Assembly (NCBI GenBank): GCA_964412105.1
Contig: CAYPNM010000016.1
Span: 1-64,000, forward strand
DNA: 64,000 nucleotides
Direction of reading: 5' to 3'
From: JAKAGZ01 sp964412105
GTDB taxonomy: Bacteria > Bacteroidota > Ignavibacteria > Ignavibacteriales > Ignavibacteriaceae
Shown here: positions 1 through 9,164 of the stretch, one piece after another
Position numbering within the stretch: position 1 is the stretch's first letter
How the letters are laid out: each line of letters opens with the position of its first letter
Notes under the pieces: generated by a model
The model's input: only the letters and a program-made list of their open reading frames with translations
Database searches by the model: none
What the model was told of the DNA's origin: nothing
Position numbers and translations under genes: made by a program

Positions 1-100
1 TTGTTTTGATTATAGAAGTCATATTGATATTATTGTGATTTTTACCTAAGTTTTTTATTATTAAGAACATAAAGCATCTGATATCTTCATAGGGGGAGAT

Positions 101-2161
101 ATGATAACCAAAATCTTCTTAAGAACCTTTCTTCTTTTCTCAATCATTTTTATTTATACAGCAAACGCGCAGTGGGTACAGACTGACGGACCAACTGGTG
201 GCTTTGTTTATTGCTTTGCTGTCTCGGGTACAAATCTTTTTGCCGGAACCTGGAGCGGAGTATATCTTTCGACTGACAATGGCAAAAACTGGAAACCAGT
301 AAATAGCGGTTTAGAGAATGCTTTTGTTAACTCTCTTGCCGTTTCCGGAACGAATCTCTTTGCAGGAACTGGCTATGGCGCTGTATACCTTTCCACTGAC
401 AACGGCACAAACTGGTCAAGGCTCGATAATGGTCTGCCAGAATCCACAATTTGGTCTCTTGCTGTCTCCGGCACCAATATCTTTGCCGGGACTGATGATG
501 GTGTATTTCTCTCAACTAACAATGGTACAAGCTGGACTGCGGTCAATAATGGATTGACGAATACTTCTGTTAATACTCTGGCTGTTTCCGGAACGAATCT
601 CTTTGCCGGAACTTACGGAAGAGGAGTATTTCTTTCGACTAATAATGGGACAAGCTGGACTGCCGTAAATACTGGTTTGGTGAATTCTTATGTTAGTATT
701 CTTACTTTCCAAGGCACGAATATTTATGCCGGAACCTTTGGCAGTGGGGTATATCTTTCGACTAACAACGGAACAAGCTGGACAGCGATCAATAACGGAA
801 TGATGAATAGCGATGTTCGTTCCTTTGCGTTTAACGGCACTAATCTCTTTGCCGGGACTAATGGCGGAGGAATATTTCTTTCGACTGACAACGGAAAAAG
901 CTGGACGTCAGTCAATAGCGGACTTATGAATACTTATATTAATGCTCTCACCATTGCCGGCAATAATATTTTTGCCGGAACTGATGATGGCGTATTTCTT
1001 TCGACTAACAACGGGACAAGTTGGACAGCAGCCAACAGCCTATTGACTAATACTGCAATTCAATCTCTTGTCATCTCTGGAACGAACCTTTTTGCCGGGA
1101 CTCTTTTTAACGGATTATTTGTTTCAGCTGACAACGGCGTATATTGGTCAGCAATCAATAATAGTCTGACGAATCCTTATATTCAGTCTCTTGCTGTCTC
1201 CGGTACGAACATCTTTGCCGGAACTTGGGGTGGAGTATATCTTTCGACTAATAACGGAATAAACTGGACAAACGTTCTGGAGCATCATATTAATGCTTTT
1301 GCCGTCTCCGGCAACAATATCTTTGCCGGAACTGGCGTAGGAGTATTTCTTTCAACTAACGGCGGCACAAGCTGGACAGATGTCAATAACGGATTGACAT
1401 ATGTTAATGTTGATGCGCTTGCAGTCTCGGACACAAATCTTTTTGCCGGTACTAATGGCGGAGGAATATTCATTTCGACCAACAATGGCACGAGCTGGAC
1501 AGCAGTCAATAACGGATTGACGAGTAAGTATGTCTGGTCTCTTGCTGCCTCAGGAACCAATATCTTTGCTGGAACTAATGGCGGAGGAGTATGTCTTTCG
1601 ACTAATAACGGCTCAAGCTGGACGAGGATCGGTAGCGAAGTGACGAGTTCTACTATTAGTGCTATTGCAATTTCAGACACTAATATTTTTGTAGGCACTT
1701 TTGGCAGCGGAGTATTCCTATCAACGGACAACGGAACAAGCTGGGCATCGGTTAATACAGGATTGACCGCCACTAATGTTCCATCTCTTGCCATCTCCGA
1801 CACGTATATATTTGCTGGGACTTTTTATAAGGGAGTTTGGAGACGTCCACTTTCAGAGATGATTACTGCAGTGGACGGCAATCAAAATACTCTACCGGCC
1901 GATTATTCTCTATCACAGAATTACCCTAATCCCTTTAACCCAAGCACAATAATAAGTTACTCGCTTCCAACAGAAAGAAAGGTAACAATTAAAATTTATA
2001 ATTTATTAGGTCAGAAAATAAAGACACTGGTAGATAAAACAGAAACAGCTGGTAATCATCAAATTATTTTCAATGCCGGGAATTTATCATCAGGAATTTA
2101 TTTCTATACAATAAAAGCCGGTGATTTTGTTCTGGCAAAGAAGATGATTTTACTGAAATAA
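101..2161 (+). CDS. Secreted Asp-box repeat (propeller-like) protein with T9SS sorting domain
   Basis: Residues 1-23 form a signal peptide (hydrophobic core, cleavage after TANA). The body is about 13 repeats of roughly 44 residues, each carrying an Asp-box-like S-x-[DN]-x-G-x-x-W motif (STDNGKNW, STNNGTSW) and an LFAGT strand, as in BNR/YCF48-type beta-propellers. Residues 607-686 are a type A sorting domain beginning NYPNPFNPST and ending in a Lys-rich strand, so the protein is expected to cross the outer membrane by type IX secretion and be attached or released. The start is supported by a GGGGGAG ribosome site. No catalytic residues can be assigned; it could be an adhesin, a carbohydrate binder or a structural surface protein. 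The repeats are close in DNA as well as protein, so unit number may vary between strains. Confidence 0.9.
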   Translation: MITKIFLRTFLLFSIIFIYTANAQWVQTDGPTGGFVYCFAVSGTNLFAGTWSGVYLSTDNGKNWKPVNSGLENAFVNSLAVSGTNLFAGTGYGAVYLSTDNGTNWSRLDNGLPESTIWSLAVSGTNIFAGTDDGVFLSTNNGTSWTAVNNGLTNTSVNTLAVSGTNLFAGTYGRGVFLSTNNGTSWTAVNTGLVNSYVSILTFQGTNIYAGTFGSGVYLSTNNGTSWTAINNGMMNSDVRSFAFNGTNLFAGTNGGGIFLSTDNGKSWTSVNSGLMNTYINALTIAGNNIFAGTDDGVFLSTNNGTSWTAANSLLTNTAIQSLVISGTNLFAGTLFNGLFVSADNGVYWSAINNSLTNPYIQSLAVSGTNIFAGTWGGVYLSTNNGINWTNVLEHHINAFAVSGNNIFAGTGVGVFLSTNGGTSWTDVNNGLTYVNVDALAVSDTNLFAGTNGGGIFISTNNGTSWTAVNNGLTSKYVWSLAASGTNIFAGTNGGGVCLSTNNGSSWTRIGSEVTSSTISAIAISDTNIFVGTFGSGVFLSTDNGTSWASVNTGLTATNVPSLAISDTYIFAGTFYKGVWRRPLSEMITAVDGNQNTLPADYSLSQNYPNPFNPSTIISYSLPTERKVTIKIYNLLGQKIKTLVDKTETAGNHQIIFNAGNLSSGIYFYTIKAGDFVLAKKMILLK

Positions 2162-2192
2162 AAGTTGTAATAGATAGTTAATTTTCGAGTAT

Positions 2193-2222
2193 AACCCGCT
2201 TCAGAGGAGGCGGGTTTTTTTA
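2193..2222 (+). terminator. Rho-independent terminator of the T9SS gene
   Basis: AACCCGC at 2193-2199 pairs perfectly with GCGGGTT at 2210-2216 across a 10-nt loop and is followed by a run of T. It lies about 30 nt after the stop codon of the propeller gene. Confidence 0.85.
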
Positions 2223-2574
2223 TTTTTTGCCGATGCTTGTTATTATGAATTCATTCGGGCTACTCTCCTTCCGGCTGAGCGGTGAAGCGTGGTTGTTATT
2301 CCAGATCGGTCTGGGTGGTTATGTTGTTGGGAGGAGTGGAAAGAAGCCGTGCCTTCGGCAGGTAAAACCTACCTGCCGGTAGGCAGGTTGTGGAGAGGAT
2401 GAAGGGGTAAATGTTCAGGGTTCAGGTTAAGAGTTGGGTTTTAATTTACGTGTCTAGTGGGACTTCCTGATCTATTCTTCTAAGTCGACAGGTTTATCTC
2501 GACAGCCTTAATATTAAGGCCTCTAACGGTTTTTTCAATTTGAAGACTTTGTAATCTATCAGCTCAACTAAAAG
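2223..2574. repeat. Intergenic repeats and palindromes, no gene
   Basis: At 2357-2388 GGCAGGT, its complement ACCTGCC and GGCAGGT again occur close together, so a 7-bp stem (2371-2377 with 2382-2388) can form. Around 2410-2435 is the phrase TTCAGGGTTCAGG, which is related to the repeats at 39.9-40.3 kb in the opposite orientation. GCCTTAATATTAAGGC at 2505-2520 is a perfect 16-bp palindrome, downstream of the minus-strand gene at 2575. I see no coding potential. Confidence 0.55.
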
Positions 2575-2760
2575 TTAATGACGTCGTTTAGCTTTCTTTT
2601 TTGCATCACTGATTTTTTTCTCAGCAATCTGAATTAATTCAAATGCCTCATCAATTTTTGTAATTATGGAGTTTTTACCTTTTGAATCAGTTAACTGAAT
2701 AGCAATGGAAACAACGGAAGCCGCTGATAATTCATCTAATTGATCGACTAAGGTTGCCAT
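2575..2760 (-). CDS. Small hypothetical helical protein
   Basis: 61 residues, acidic and amphipathic in the first 50, then a very basic C-terminus (KKKAKRRH). A good ribosome site (AGGAGCT, 4 nt before the ATG) supports it as a real gene. It is probably all alpha-helical. I do not recognise the family. The basic tail would suit nucleic-acid contact, but that is a guess from composition only. It stands alone between two plus-strand genes. Confidence 0.5.
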   Translation of the reverse strand: MATLVDQLDELSAASVVSIAIQLTDSKGKNSIITKIDEAFELIQIAEKKISDAKKKAKRRH

Positions 2761-2926
2761 ATTAGCTCCTATTTTTAATTGTTTGACAATTTGATAGAGC
2801 CAAAATAGAAAAAATTTTATTGATTATTACTGATATTTTTAAGAATTTGAGTTAAATATTAGTGAAACTTCACTGAGTTTCGGACTAAATATAATTTAAT
2901 TTTGTTCTGGTAAGGGGATCTCATCA

Positions 2927-3697
2927 ATGAAGAATAAAATTTTATTGATCCTTCCATTAATTATTTCTCTCTTTGCTTCCTGTGGCAATAACGATAAAGA
3001 AAATGTTTTTAAGCAATTACAAGGTGATTGGAGGGATAAATCCGGCCAAAATATTTTTTGCTTTTATGATACTAGCTGTAGTTATGTATATCCCGCAGGC
3101 GGAGAATTTGCAAAATTTTATATCTCGGATAATAGAATATCCTGTTACCCTTTAAAACGGGATAGGAAAAAATTCAATCTGATTAATTTTCAAATACTTT
3201 CTTTAAAAGAAGACCGTTTGCGCTTATCATTTTCTTATTGGGATAAAAAGCAAGAAACAATTGTATTGACCAAAACTAAAAAGGTTTTAGGTGATGAAAT
3301 AGTATTAGATTCAATAAAACTTCGTACTGTCTCTGGAGTATCCTACTACCCAAGTATGGAAGTCTATATCAATAAATCCGAAACCTTTTTATATGAAGGG
3401 AAAAGAGATGTTTCCATAATGGGGAAATACATAGGAAAAATTAACAAGGAACAGATAGAATTATTAGAAGACAAATTTAGGTGCATTGATTACAAAAATA
3501 TCTTATCAAATCCGGCCATAGAAGGTTGTTTTGGGCCATCTACACACATAGAAATATATGTTAGGAATAAAGTTTCCGGTTTCAAAAAATCATTTATCAT
3601 ATCTAATTTTTTATCGTTGGAAGAACCAGCAGAGCTTAGGATTTTTATTAATTATGTTATGAGTATGTATAAAAATATAAAATTGGCAGCAATTTGA
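2927..3697 (+). CDS. Hypothetical lipoprotein
   Basis: 256 residues. The N-terminus MKNKILLILPLIISLFASC is a lipoprotein signal with the modified Cys at residue 19, followed by a GNN linker. The rest is soluble and strand-rich with no motif I recognise. The start has an AAGGGG ribosome site. It is likely anchored on the periplasmic side of a membrane. No partner can be inferred because both neighbours are unrelated. Confidence 0.7.
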   Translation: MKNKILLILPLIISLFASCGNNDKENVFKQLQGDWRDKSGQNIFCFYDTSCSYVYPAGGEFAKFYISDNRISCYPLKRDRKKFNLINFQILSLKEDRLRLSFSYWDKKQETIVLTKTKKVLGDEIVLDSIKLRTVSGVSYYPSMEVYINKSETFLYEGKRDVSIMGKYIGKINKEQIELLEDKFRCIDYKNILSNPAIEGCFGPSTHIEIYVRNKVSGFKKSFIISNFLSLEEPAELRIFINYVMSMYKNIKLAAI

Positions 3698-3855
3698 AAT
3701 AATGCAACTATAAAACAATAAAAAACTGCTAACCTGCGAATCAACAAGACGCCTGAATATAAGTGAATATTTTTTGCTCTTTATCAAAAAACTCCAGCTG
3801 ATCCGGTTTTGAGAGAATAATCTCTTGATTACCGTGATATCCTCCCCCCTCCCCC

Positions 3856-4037
3856 CTAATTTCCTCCGACCAACTTCCTTATCTTCTCGTCCAGTTCTTT
3901 CCTCATATTACAAGCTTCCTGGAAAATTTCACTCTCAGTCGTTATTCCTTTTTGGCATGAACCCGTATCAAAGCATCCAGCTTATCAGAATTTATATTTA
4001 TTAACTCATAGAGATAAAAATAATTATCATTATCCAT
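3856..4037 (-). pseudogene. Small helical protein gene broken by a one-base frameshift
   Basis: On the minus strand an ATG at 4037, with CAGGT 6 nt upstream, opens a 31-codon frame (MDNDNYFYLYELININ... ending AKKE) that stops near 3943. Removing one A from the AAAAA run just before that stop joins it to a second frame (GITTESEIFQEACNMRKEL... ending VGGN) that stops at 3856. The joined product would be about 60 residues, charged and helical. I infer a real small gene hit by a homopolymer slip or a base-call error. The rest of 3698-4154 is C-rich (3841-3857) and otherwise empty. Confidence 0.4.
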
Positions 4038-4154
4038 TTAAATACCTGCAAGTTTTGTTTGTGAATTTATTTTTTGCTCCACCTAAAAATCCATCGTATA
4101 ATTCGGGTCATTGACCTATCAGGCTACCTGTGGCGGGAACTTCGCGTCGTAATA

Positions 4155-6542
4155 CTATTCGTATCTCAAAGTATCAGCGGGATTAGTATTAGCAGCCCTT
4201 AAAGCCAGTGAACTTACAGCAGCAACTGCAATAATAAGAACTGCAATACCCGTGATTACAAAAGGCCATAATTCCTGATTTATTCTATAGACAAAACCAC
4301 TCAACCATTTACTCATAAGATAGTAAGCAATCGGCCAGGCAATAACATTTGCAACGATAATCAGTTTAATAAATTGTGTTGACAGAAGGCGCAGGACGTC
4401 AGCCATAGTTGCCCCAAGTACTTTTCGGATCCCGATTTCTTTTCTGCGTTGTTCTACTATGAAGGAGACGAGCCCTAAAAGGCCAAGACAAGCTATAAAT
4501 ATTGCAAGACCGGAAGAATAGGATACAACTTGTGATAACTTTTCTTCAGATGAATATAGCTGATTGAAATCTGCATTCAGGAAGGTGTACTCGAACGGTC
4601 TTTGAGAAGCATAATAATTCCATACTGATTTTATTTTTTCAATTGATCCCGGTATGTCTTTGGAACTGATCTTAATGCAAAGATATTGTTTCCACGGATT
4701 ATAAATCGCAACAAACAATGGGTAAATTTTATATTTGATAGAATGTAAATTAAAATCTTGCATTACCCCAATTATTTGTAATTTTTGTCTATTAATTTCC
4801 AATGTTTTACCAACTGCATTATCAAATCCAAGGGATTTTGCCAGTGTTTGATTAATTAGAACTGAACCAGAGCTGTCAGTTTTAATACGGTATGAAAAAT
4901 CTCTTCCCTCAATAATTGGTATTTCAAATGTTTTAATAAAATCAGGATCTGTGTAGAGTTGATAAGATGGAATACCCTTTTCATTTATGCTGCCTGGTAT
5001 ATGTATAATAGTCTTGGAACTTATATTAATTGGCAAATGGCTGCATGCAGTAACACTGATAATTGACGGAAACCGGGTTAAACGCTCTTTTATAATTTTG
5101 AGATGGTCGTGAATAGATGGGTCATTTATTTTCAGGACTACAACATTATTCCGATTATATCCCATATCTCTGGTTCTTATAAAATTCATCTGAGATAAGA
5201 TAATTACGGTGCATGTAATTAATGCAATTGAGGCTGCAAATTGTGTAATTACCAAAACTTGTCGTAATGATGGTTTATCGTTTTTTATTTTATCTCCTTT
5301 TAACACGCGGGCGGGTTCATATCTTGATAAAACAAAGGCCGGATAAGTGCCGGATAAAACACCAACAAATAGTATAAGGAGAATAGATTCAATTAAAAAA
5401 GCTGGTTTTAATAAATATATCTCGTCCAGGTTTAATCCGGCTAATTGGGAAAAATCTTTAAGGAATAATTCAACAATAATCATAGCTAGTACACCGGAAA
5501 ATATCGATAATAAAATAGATTCACCCATAAACTGTGTGATCAACTGTTTCTTATTAGCGCCTATTACTTTTCTAACTCCCACTTCCCTCGCTCTTAAAGT
5601 TGCGCGGGCAGTAGATAAATTAGTGTAGTTAATACATGCAATTATGAGAATTACCAGTGCAAGAGCAGCCAGAATTAAAACAGTTTTTATATCTCCAACA
5701 ATGCCAAATTGAAAGTTCGCTTTATTGAAAAGGTGGATATCTTTCAAAGGTTCTAAAATGAATTGTCTGGGTAGCCCACGTATGTTCTGAGAATTATCAA
5801 TGTATTTTTTTACAATTGATGGAAATTTTGCCTGAAGCACATCCGGGTCAGTTCCTTTTTTAAGCAACAGGTATGTATACCAGGAACTATTACCCCATGG
5901 ATATTGATTTTTGGTCACAGAACTGTAAGTAGCAAATGATGTAATAATACCATACGAATAAAACTGGGAATTCCCGGGCATAGTTTTATAAACACCAGTT
6001 ACTTTCCACAAATATTCTCCTTTTACACTTATTATTTTCCCTATTGGATTTTCTGAACCAAAGAATTTACGGGCAATATTATCGGATAGAACAACAGTAT
6101 TTAAATCTGAAAGTGCTGTTTTGGGATTACCTTTTATAAATTTATAGGAAAATAAATTAAATAAATTAGGTGCAGTTGCATATAAAATGTTTTCTTCAAA
6201 TATTTTAGAGCGATCAATTTTTATAACAACATTTCCCCAATCAGAAAGTGTCACATAACTTTTCACTTCGGGAAATTCAGTTTGCATCGTTCTACCAAGG
6301 GGTTCCTGTGTAACTGCAAAATAATCTGTCCCCATAAACGCATTACCTTGTTGCCGTTGTATAACTCTGTAAATTCTATCTGTGTTAGGATAAAACCTGT
6401 CAAATTGCCATTCATACTGAACATACAGCATTATAAGCGCAGCAACGGCTATCCCGATGGCTAATCCTAAGACATTTATGAATGAATAGCCTTTGTGAAG
6501 TCTTATATTTCTGATGATTATTTTTAAATAATTACTTAACAT
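4155..6542 (-). CDS. ABC transporter permease, MacB/FtsX type (permease 5 of the row)
   Basis: 795 residues with the architecture of large Bacteroidota MacB-like permeases: a TM helix near residues 20-42, a periplasmic MacB_PCD domain, an FtsX core of three helices near 285-405, another helix near 425, a second periplasmic domain, and a C-terminal FtsX core containing the conserved stretch RRKEIGIRKVLGAT. It ends NPADTLRYE, as its four neighbours do. There is no ATPase domain, so it needs the separate ATPase at 16575-17276. It is the last of five tandem permease genes on this strand. Substrate unknown; the family includes exporters of macrolides, peptides and lipoproteins and mechanotransmission machines. 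Confidence 0.9.
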   Translation of the reverse strand: MLSNYLKIIIRNIRLHKGYSFINVLGLAIGIAVAALIMLYVQYEWQFDRFYPNTDRIYRVIQRQQGNAFMGTDYFAVTQEPLGRTMQTEFPEVKSYVTLSDWGNVVIKIDRSKIFEENILYATAPNLFNLFSYKFIKGNPKTALSDLNTVVLSDNIARKFFGSENPIGKIISVKGEYLWKVTGVYKTMPGNSQFYSYGIITSFATYSSVTKNQYPWGNSSWYTYLLLKKGTDPDVLQAKFPSIVKKYIDNSQNIRGLPRQFILEPLKDIHLFNKANFQFGIVGDIKTVLILAALALVILIIACINYTNLSTARATLRAREVGVRKVIGANKKQLITQFMGESILLSIFSGVLAMIIVELFLKDFSQLAGLNLDEIYLLKPAFLIESILLILFVGVLSGTYPAFVLSRYEPARVLKGDKIKNDKPSLRQVLVITQFAASIALITCTVIILSQMNFIRTRDMGYNRNNVVVLKINDPSIHDHLKIIKERLTRFPSIISVTACSHLPINISSKTIIHIPGSINEKGIPSYQLYTDPDFIKTFEIPIIEGRDFSYRIKTDSSGSVLINQTLAKSLGFDNAVGKTLEINRQKLQIIGVMQDFNLHSIKYKIYPLFVAIYNPWKQYLCIKISSKDIPGSIEKIKSVWNYYASQRPFEYTFLNADFNQLYSSEEKLSQVVSYSSGLAIFIACLGLLGLVSFIVEQRRKEIGIRKVLGATMADVLRLLSTQFIKLIIVANVIAWPIAYYLMSKWLSGFVYRINQELWPFVITGIAVLIIAVAAVSSLALRAANTNPADTLRYE

Positions 6543-6603
6543 AATTTCATTTTGTTATATCGATAAATCATCTACCACAAAAAAGCATTTTAATATGAAA
6601 CAG

Positions 6604-8970
6604 CTACTCGTATCTCAAAGAATCAACCGGATTGGAGTATGCTGCTTTAAGCGCGTTAAAAATAACAACTCCAATTCCAAATAATATAGTTAGCAAAATA
6701 CCTAACAAAAATATTCCGGCACCGAGCTTAACGTGGAAAGCAAAATTGTTCAGCCATTTGTTTATAAAATAAAACGCGGCAAGACAACCAAAAATATCAG
6801 CCATAATTACGAGGATGATATATTCCTTCAATATTCTGAATGTAATTCCAGCAGCAGTATCTCCAAGTACTTTCCTAATTCCGATTTCCTTAGTCTTTTG
6901 CTCTGCGGTAAGCGACGACAAACTAAATAATCCAAGCAAGGCAAGAATGATGGCAAGCAATGAAAATGTGAAAAATATCTCTCTGAAATTTTGTTCTGAA
7001 CTATATAACTGATTAATATCATCATCAAGGAATGAATATTCAAACGGCGAGGAAGGATTGACATTTTTCCAGATCTTTGCAATTTCATCGATAGTGCTTT
7101 TAGTCGATGCCGGATTAATTTTTATAGTTATAAAGTCGAATAAACCCCTGAACGGCTGTTCCGTAATCAATAATGGCTGAATATCAGAATAGAGTGTATT
7201 GTAATTGAAATCCTTTACAACGCCGATTACTTTATGCAATCCATTTCTGCTAATAACTTTGCCTACTGGATCAGTCCATCCTAATTGTTTTGCCAGAGAT
7301 TCATTAATTAAATAAGCTGTGCTGTCCGAAGAGAGACGTGGATCAAAATTTCTTCCGGATTTAATTCGAATCTGGTAAGTAGTTAAAAAATCACTATCGA
7401 CATCAAGAGCATGAATCATAATCGGCGAATGGAAACCCTGAGGGAAATACCCGTTCTGAGTAAACCCATTTGATGGAATATCAGAAGATGCTGTGCAACC
7501 TATTACACCGGGTATGCTTTTTATCCTGTCCCTGAATGTAATTAAATTTTTTTGTTGATCTTCATTAAACAATCTTATGGTTACCAGATTATTCTTATTA
7601 AATCCCAGATCTTTGCTATTTATAAAATTGAGCTGCTCAGAAATAATTATCGTACAAATAATTAATCCTACAGAGATTGCAAACTGCAAAATCAGCAGAA
7701 CATTTCTAGTCCTTACCCTATTACCTTTAAACAACAATTCACCTTTCAGGCTATTTACAGGTCTCACAGTTGATAAATAAAAAGCAGGGTAACCGCCCGC
7801 AATAATGCCTATGAATAGAATAAATCCAAGAATAAGAAAAACATTTGCAATGCTAAAAAGATGGATCGATTCCAGGTTTTTACCGACTATATTTTGATAA
7901 TATGGGAACAATATTTCTACAAGTACGAAAACCGCAAACAGTACAAAAAAGCTTATTAACAAATATTCAGTAATAAACTGAATAAATAGACTTTTTCTTC
8001 CCGCACCCAATATTTTTCTTACACCAATTTCTTTTAACCTTTTTGCTGCTCCCGCTATTGAAAGGTTAATAAAGTTAATACACGCAATAATTATTATCAG
8101 ACAGGCTACAATCGAAAAAATATAAATATTTGTTAATCCTGAACCTGATTGGTCGCTATATTTTAAATGTATTTCATTCAGCGGCTGCAGGTACGGATTG
8201 TATTGTATTTTAACCTGAGATAGTTCTTTATTAATATGATTCCACATAAAAGCCGGTAATTTGTTTTCAACCGTTTTCTCAGAGTTCTTATTATTTAACA
8301 ACAGGTATGTGTAATATTGATTGCCACCGTTCCAGCCCATATAGAATCCAGGCAGCGAGTACAAAGTTGAAAATGATAATAAAACATTGAATTGTATTTC
8401 AGAGTTAGCGGGAGGATCTTTTGCCAGGCCGGTCACTTTATAGATATTCTTGTTTCCTACCTTGATAATTTTTCCAATTGGATTTTCAGAACCGAATAAT
8501 TTTCTGGCAGTACTTTCAGTCAGGACAGCACTATAAGGTTCTCTAAGAACGTTTGTCCTGTTTCCCTGCAGCAGCACAAATGAAAAAAGTTCAAAGAATG
8601 TTGAATCGGCATAAGAAACGTTTTCTATTTTCCAGGATTTATCTCCTATATTAAAATACATTGTTCTCAGTGTGGAAAATCTAGTGTATTGTTTGACCTC
8701 CGGAATTTCATCTTTCATCGCCGGTCCGATTGGAGGGACAAAGACAGGAGATTCCATTTCTGCTTTACCTTCCCTGGTGTCTATAACGGATATACGAAAT
8801 ATTCTATCAGAATTTTTATGAAAATTATCATAACTGAATTCAAAGCGAATGTAGAAGATTATTAATATTGTGCTTGTAATTCCAAGAGCAAGACCAACAA
8901 CATTTAGAGATGAATAAACTTTATGCTTGCTTATATTTCTTAACGCAGTTTTAAAATAATTACTGAACAT
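6604..8970 (-). CDS. ABC transporter permease, MacB/FtsX type (permease 4 of the row)
   Basis: 788 residues, with the same two-FtsX, two-periplasmic-domain plan, intact from MFSNYFKTALRNISKHK to NPVDSLRYE. The C-terminal core has KTKEIGIRKVLGDT. It lies 61 nt before permease 5 and 194 nt after permease 3, and that longer gap contains a terminator-like hairpin (9121-9160). Permeases 4 and 5 may therefore be expressed at a lower level or from their own promoter. Its periplasmic domains differ clearly from those of its neighbours, which argues against very recent duplication. Confidence 0.9.
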   Translation of the reverse strand: MFSNYFKTALRNISKHKVYSSLNVVGLALGITSTILIIFYIRFEFSYDNFHKNSDRIFRISVIDTREGKAEMESPVFVPPIGPAMKDEIPEVKQYTRFSTLRTMYFNIGDKSWKIENVSYADSTFFELFSFVLLQGNRTNVLREPYSAVLTESTARKLFGSENPIGKIIKVGNKNIYKVTGLAKDPPANSEIQFNVLLSFSTLYSLPGFYMGWNGGNQYYTYLLLNNKNSEKTVENKLPAFMWNHINKELSQVKIQYNPYLQPLNEIHLKYSDQSGSGLTNIYIFSIVACLIIIIACINFINLSIAGAAKRLKEIGVRKILGAGRKSLFIQFITEYLLISFFVLFAVFVLVEILFPYYQNIVGKNLESIHLFSIANVFLILGFILFIGIIAGGYPAFYLSTVRPVNSLKGELLFKGNRVRTRNVLLILQFAISVGLIICTIIISEQLNFINSKDLGFNKNNLVTIRLFNEDQQKNLITFRDRIKSIPGVIGCTASSDIPSNGFTQNGYFPQGFHSPIMIHALDVDSDFLTTYQIRIKSGRNFDPRLSSDSTAYLINESLAKQLGWTDPVGKVISRNGLHKVIGVVKDFNYNTLYSDIQPLLITEQPFRGLFDFITIKINPASTKSTIDEIAKIWKNVNPSSPFEYSFLDDDINQLYSSEQNFREIFFTFSLLAIILALLGLFSLSSLTAEQKTKEIGIRKVLGDTAAGITFRILKEYIILVIMADIFGCLAAFYFINKWLNNFAFHVKLGAGIFLLGILLTILFGIGVVIFNALKAAYSNPVDSLRYE

Positions 8971-9120
8971 TCAATGCCCCTGCATTTAATATAAATGATT
9001 CAGAATCCCGAAGAACTGTGTTACGTAAACAATTCCTGTGCCCGAATTGAGGTAAGCTATACTGCAAATAATGACCCTAAATAAGGCTTTTCTATGAATT
9101 TGAATACTCTGAAAAATTAA

Positions 9121-9160
9121 ACCGTTCGATAACAAACAAAAATGTTCGCTATCGAACGGT
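9121..9160 (-). terminator. Hairpin with T-rich tail between permease genes 3 and 4
   Basis: ACCGTTCGATA (9121-9131) and TATCGAACGGT (9150-9160) are perfect 11-bp inverted repeats around an 18-nt loop. The hairpin begins 5 nt after the stop of the gene at 9165 and is followed on the minus strand by TTAATTTTT. It looks like a rho-independent terminator or attenuator inside the transport operon. Confidence 0.6.
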
Positions 9161-9164
9161 AGTA

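Noticed and set aside
1285..1803. 172-residue minus-strand frame inside the propeller gene
   Set aside because: Antisense shadow of the repeat codons, no start signal.
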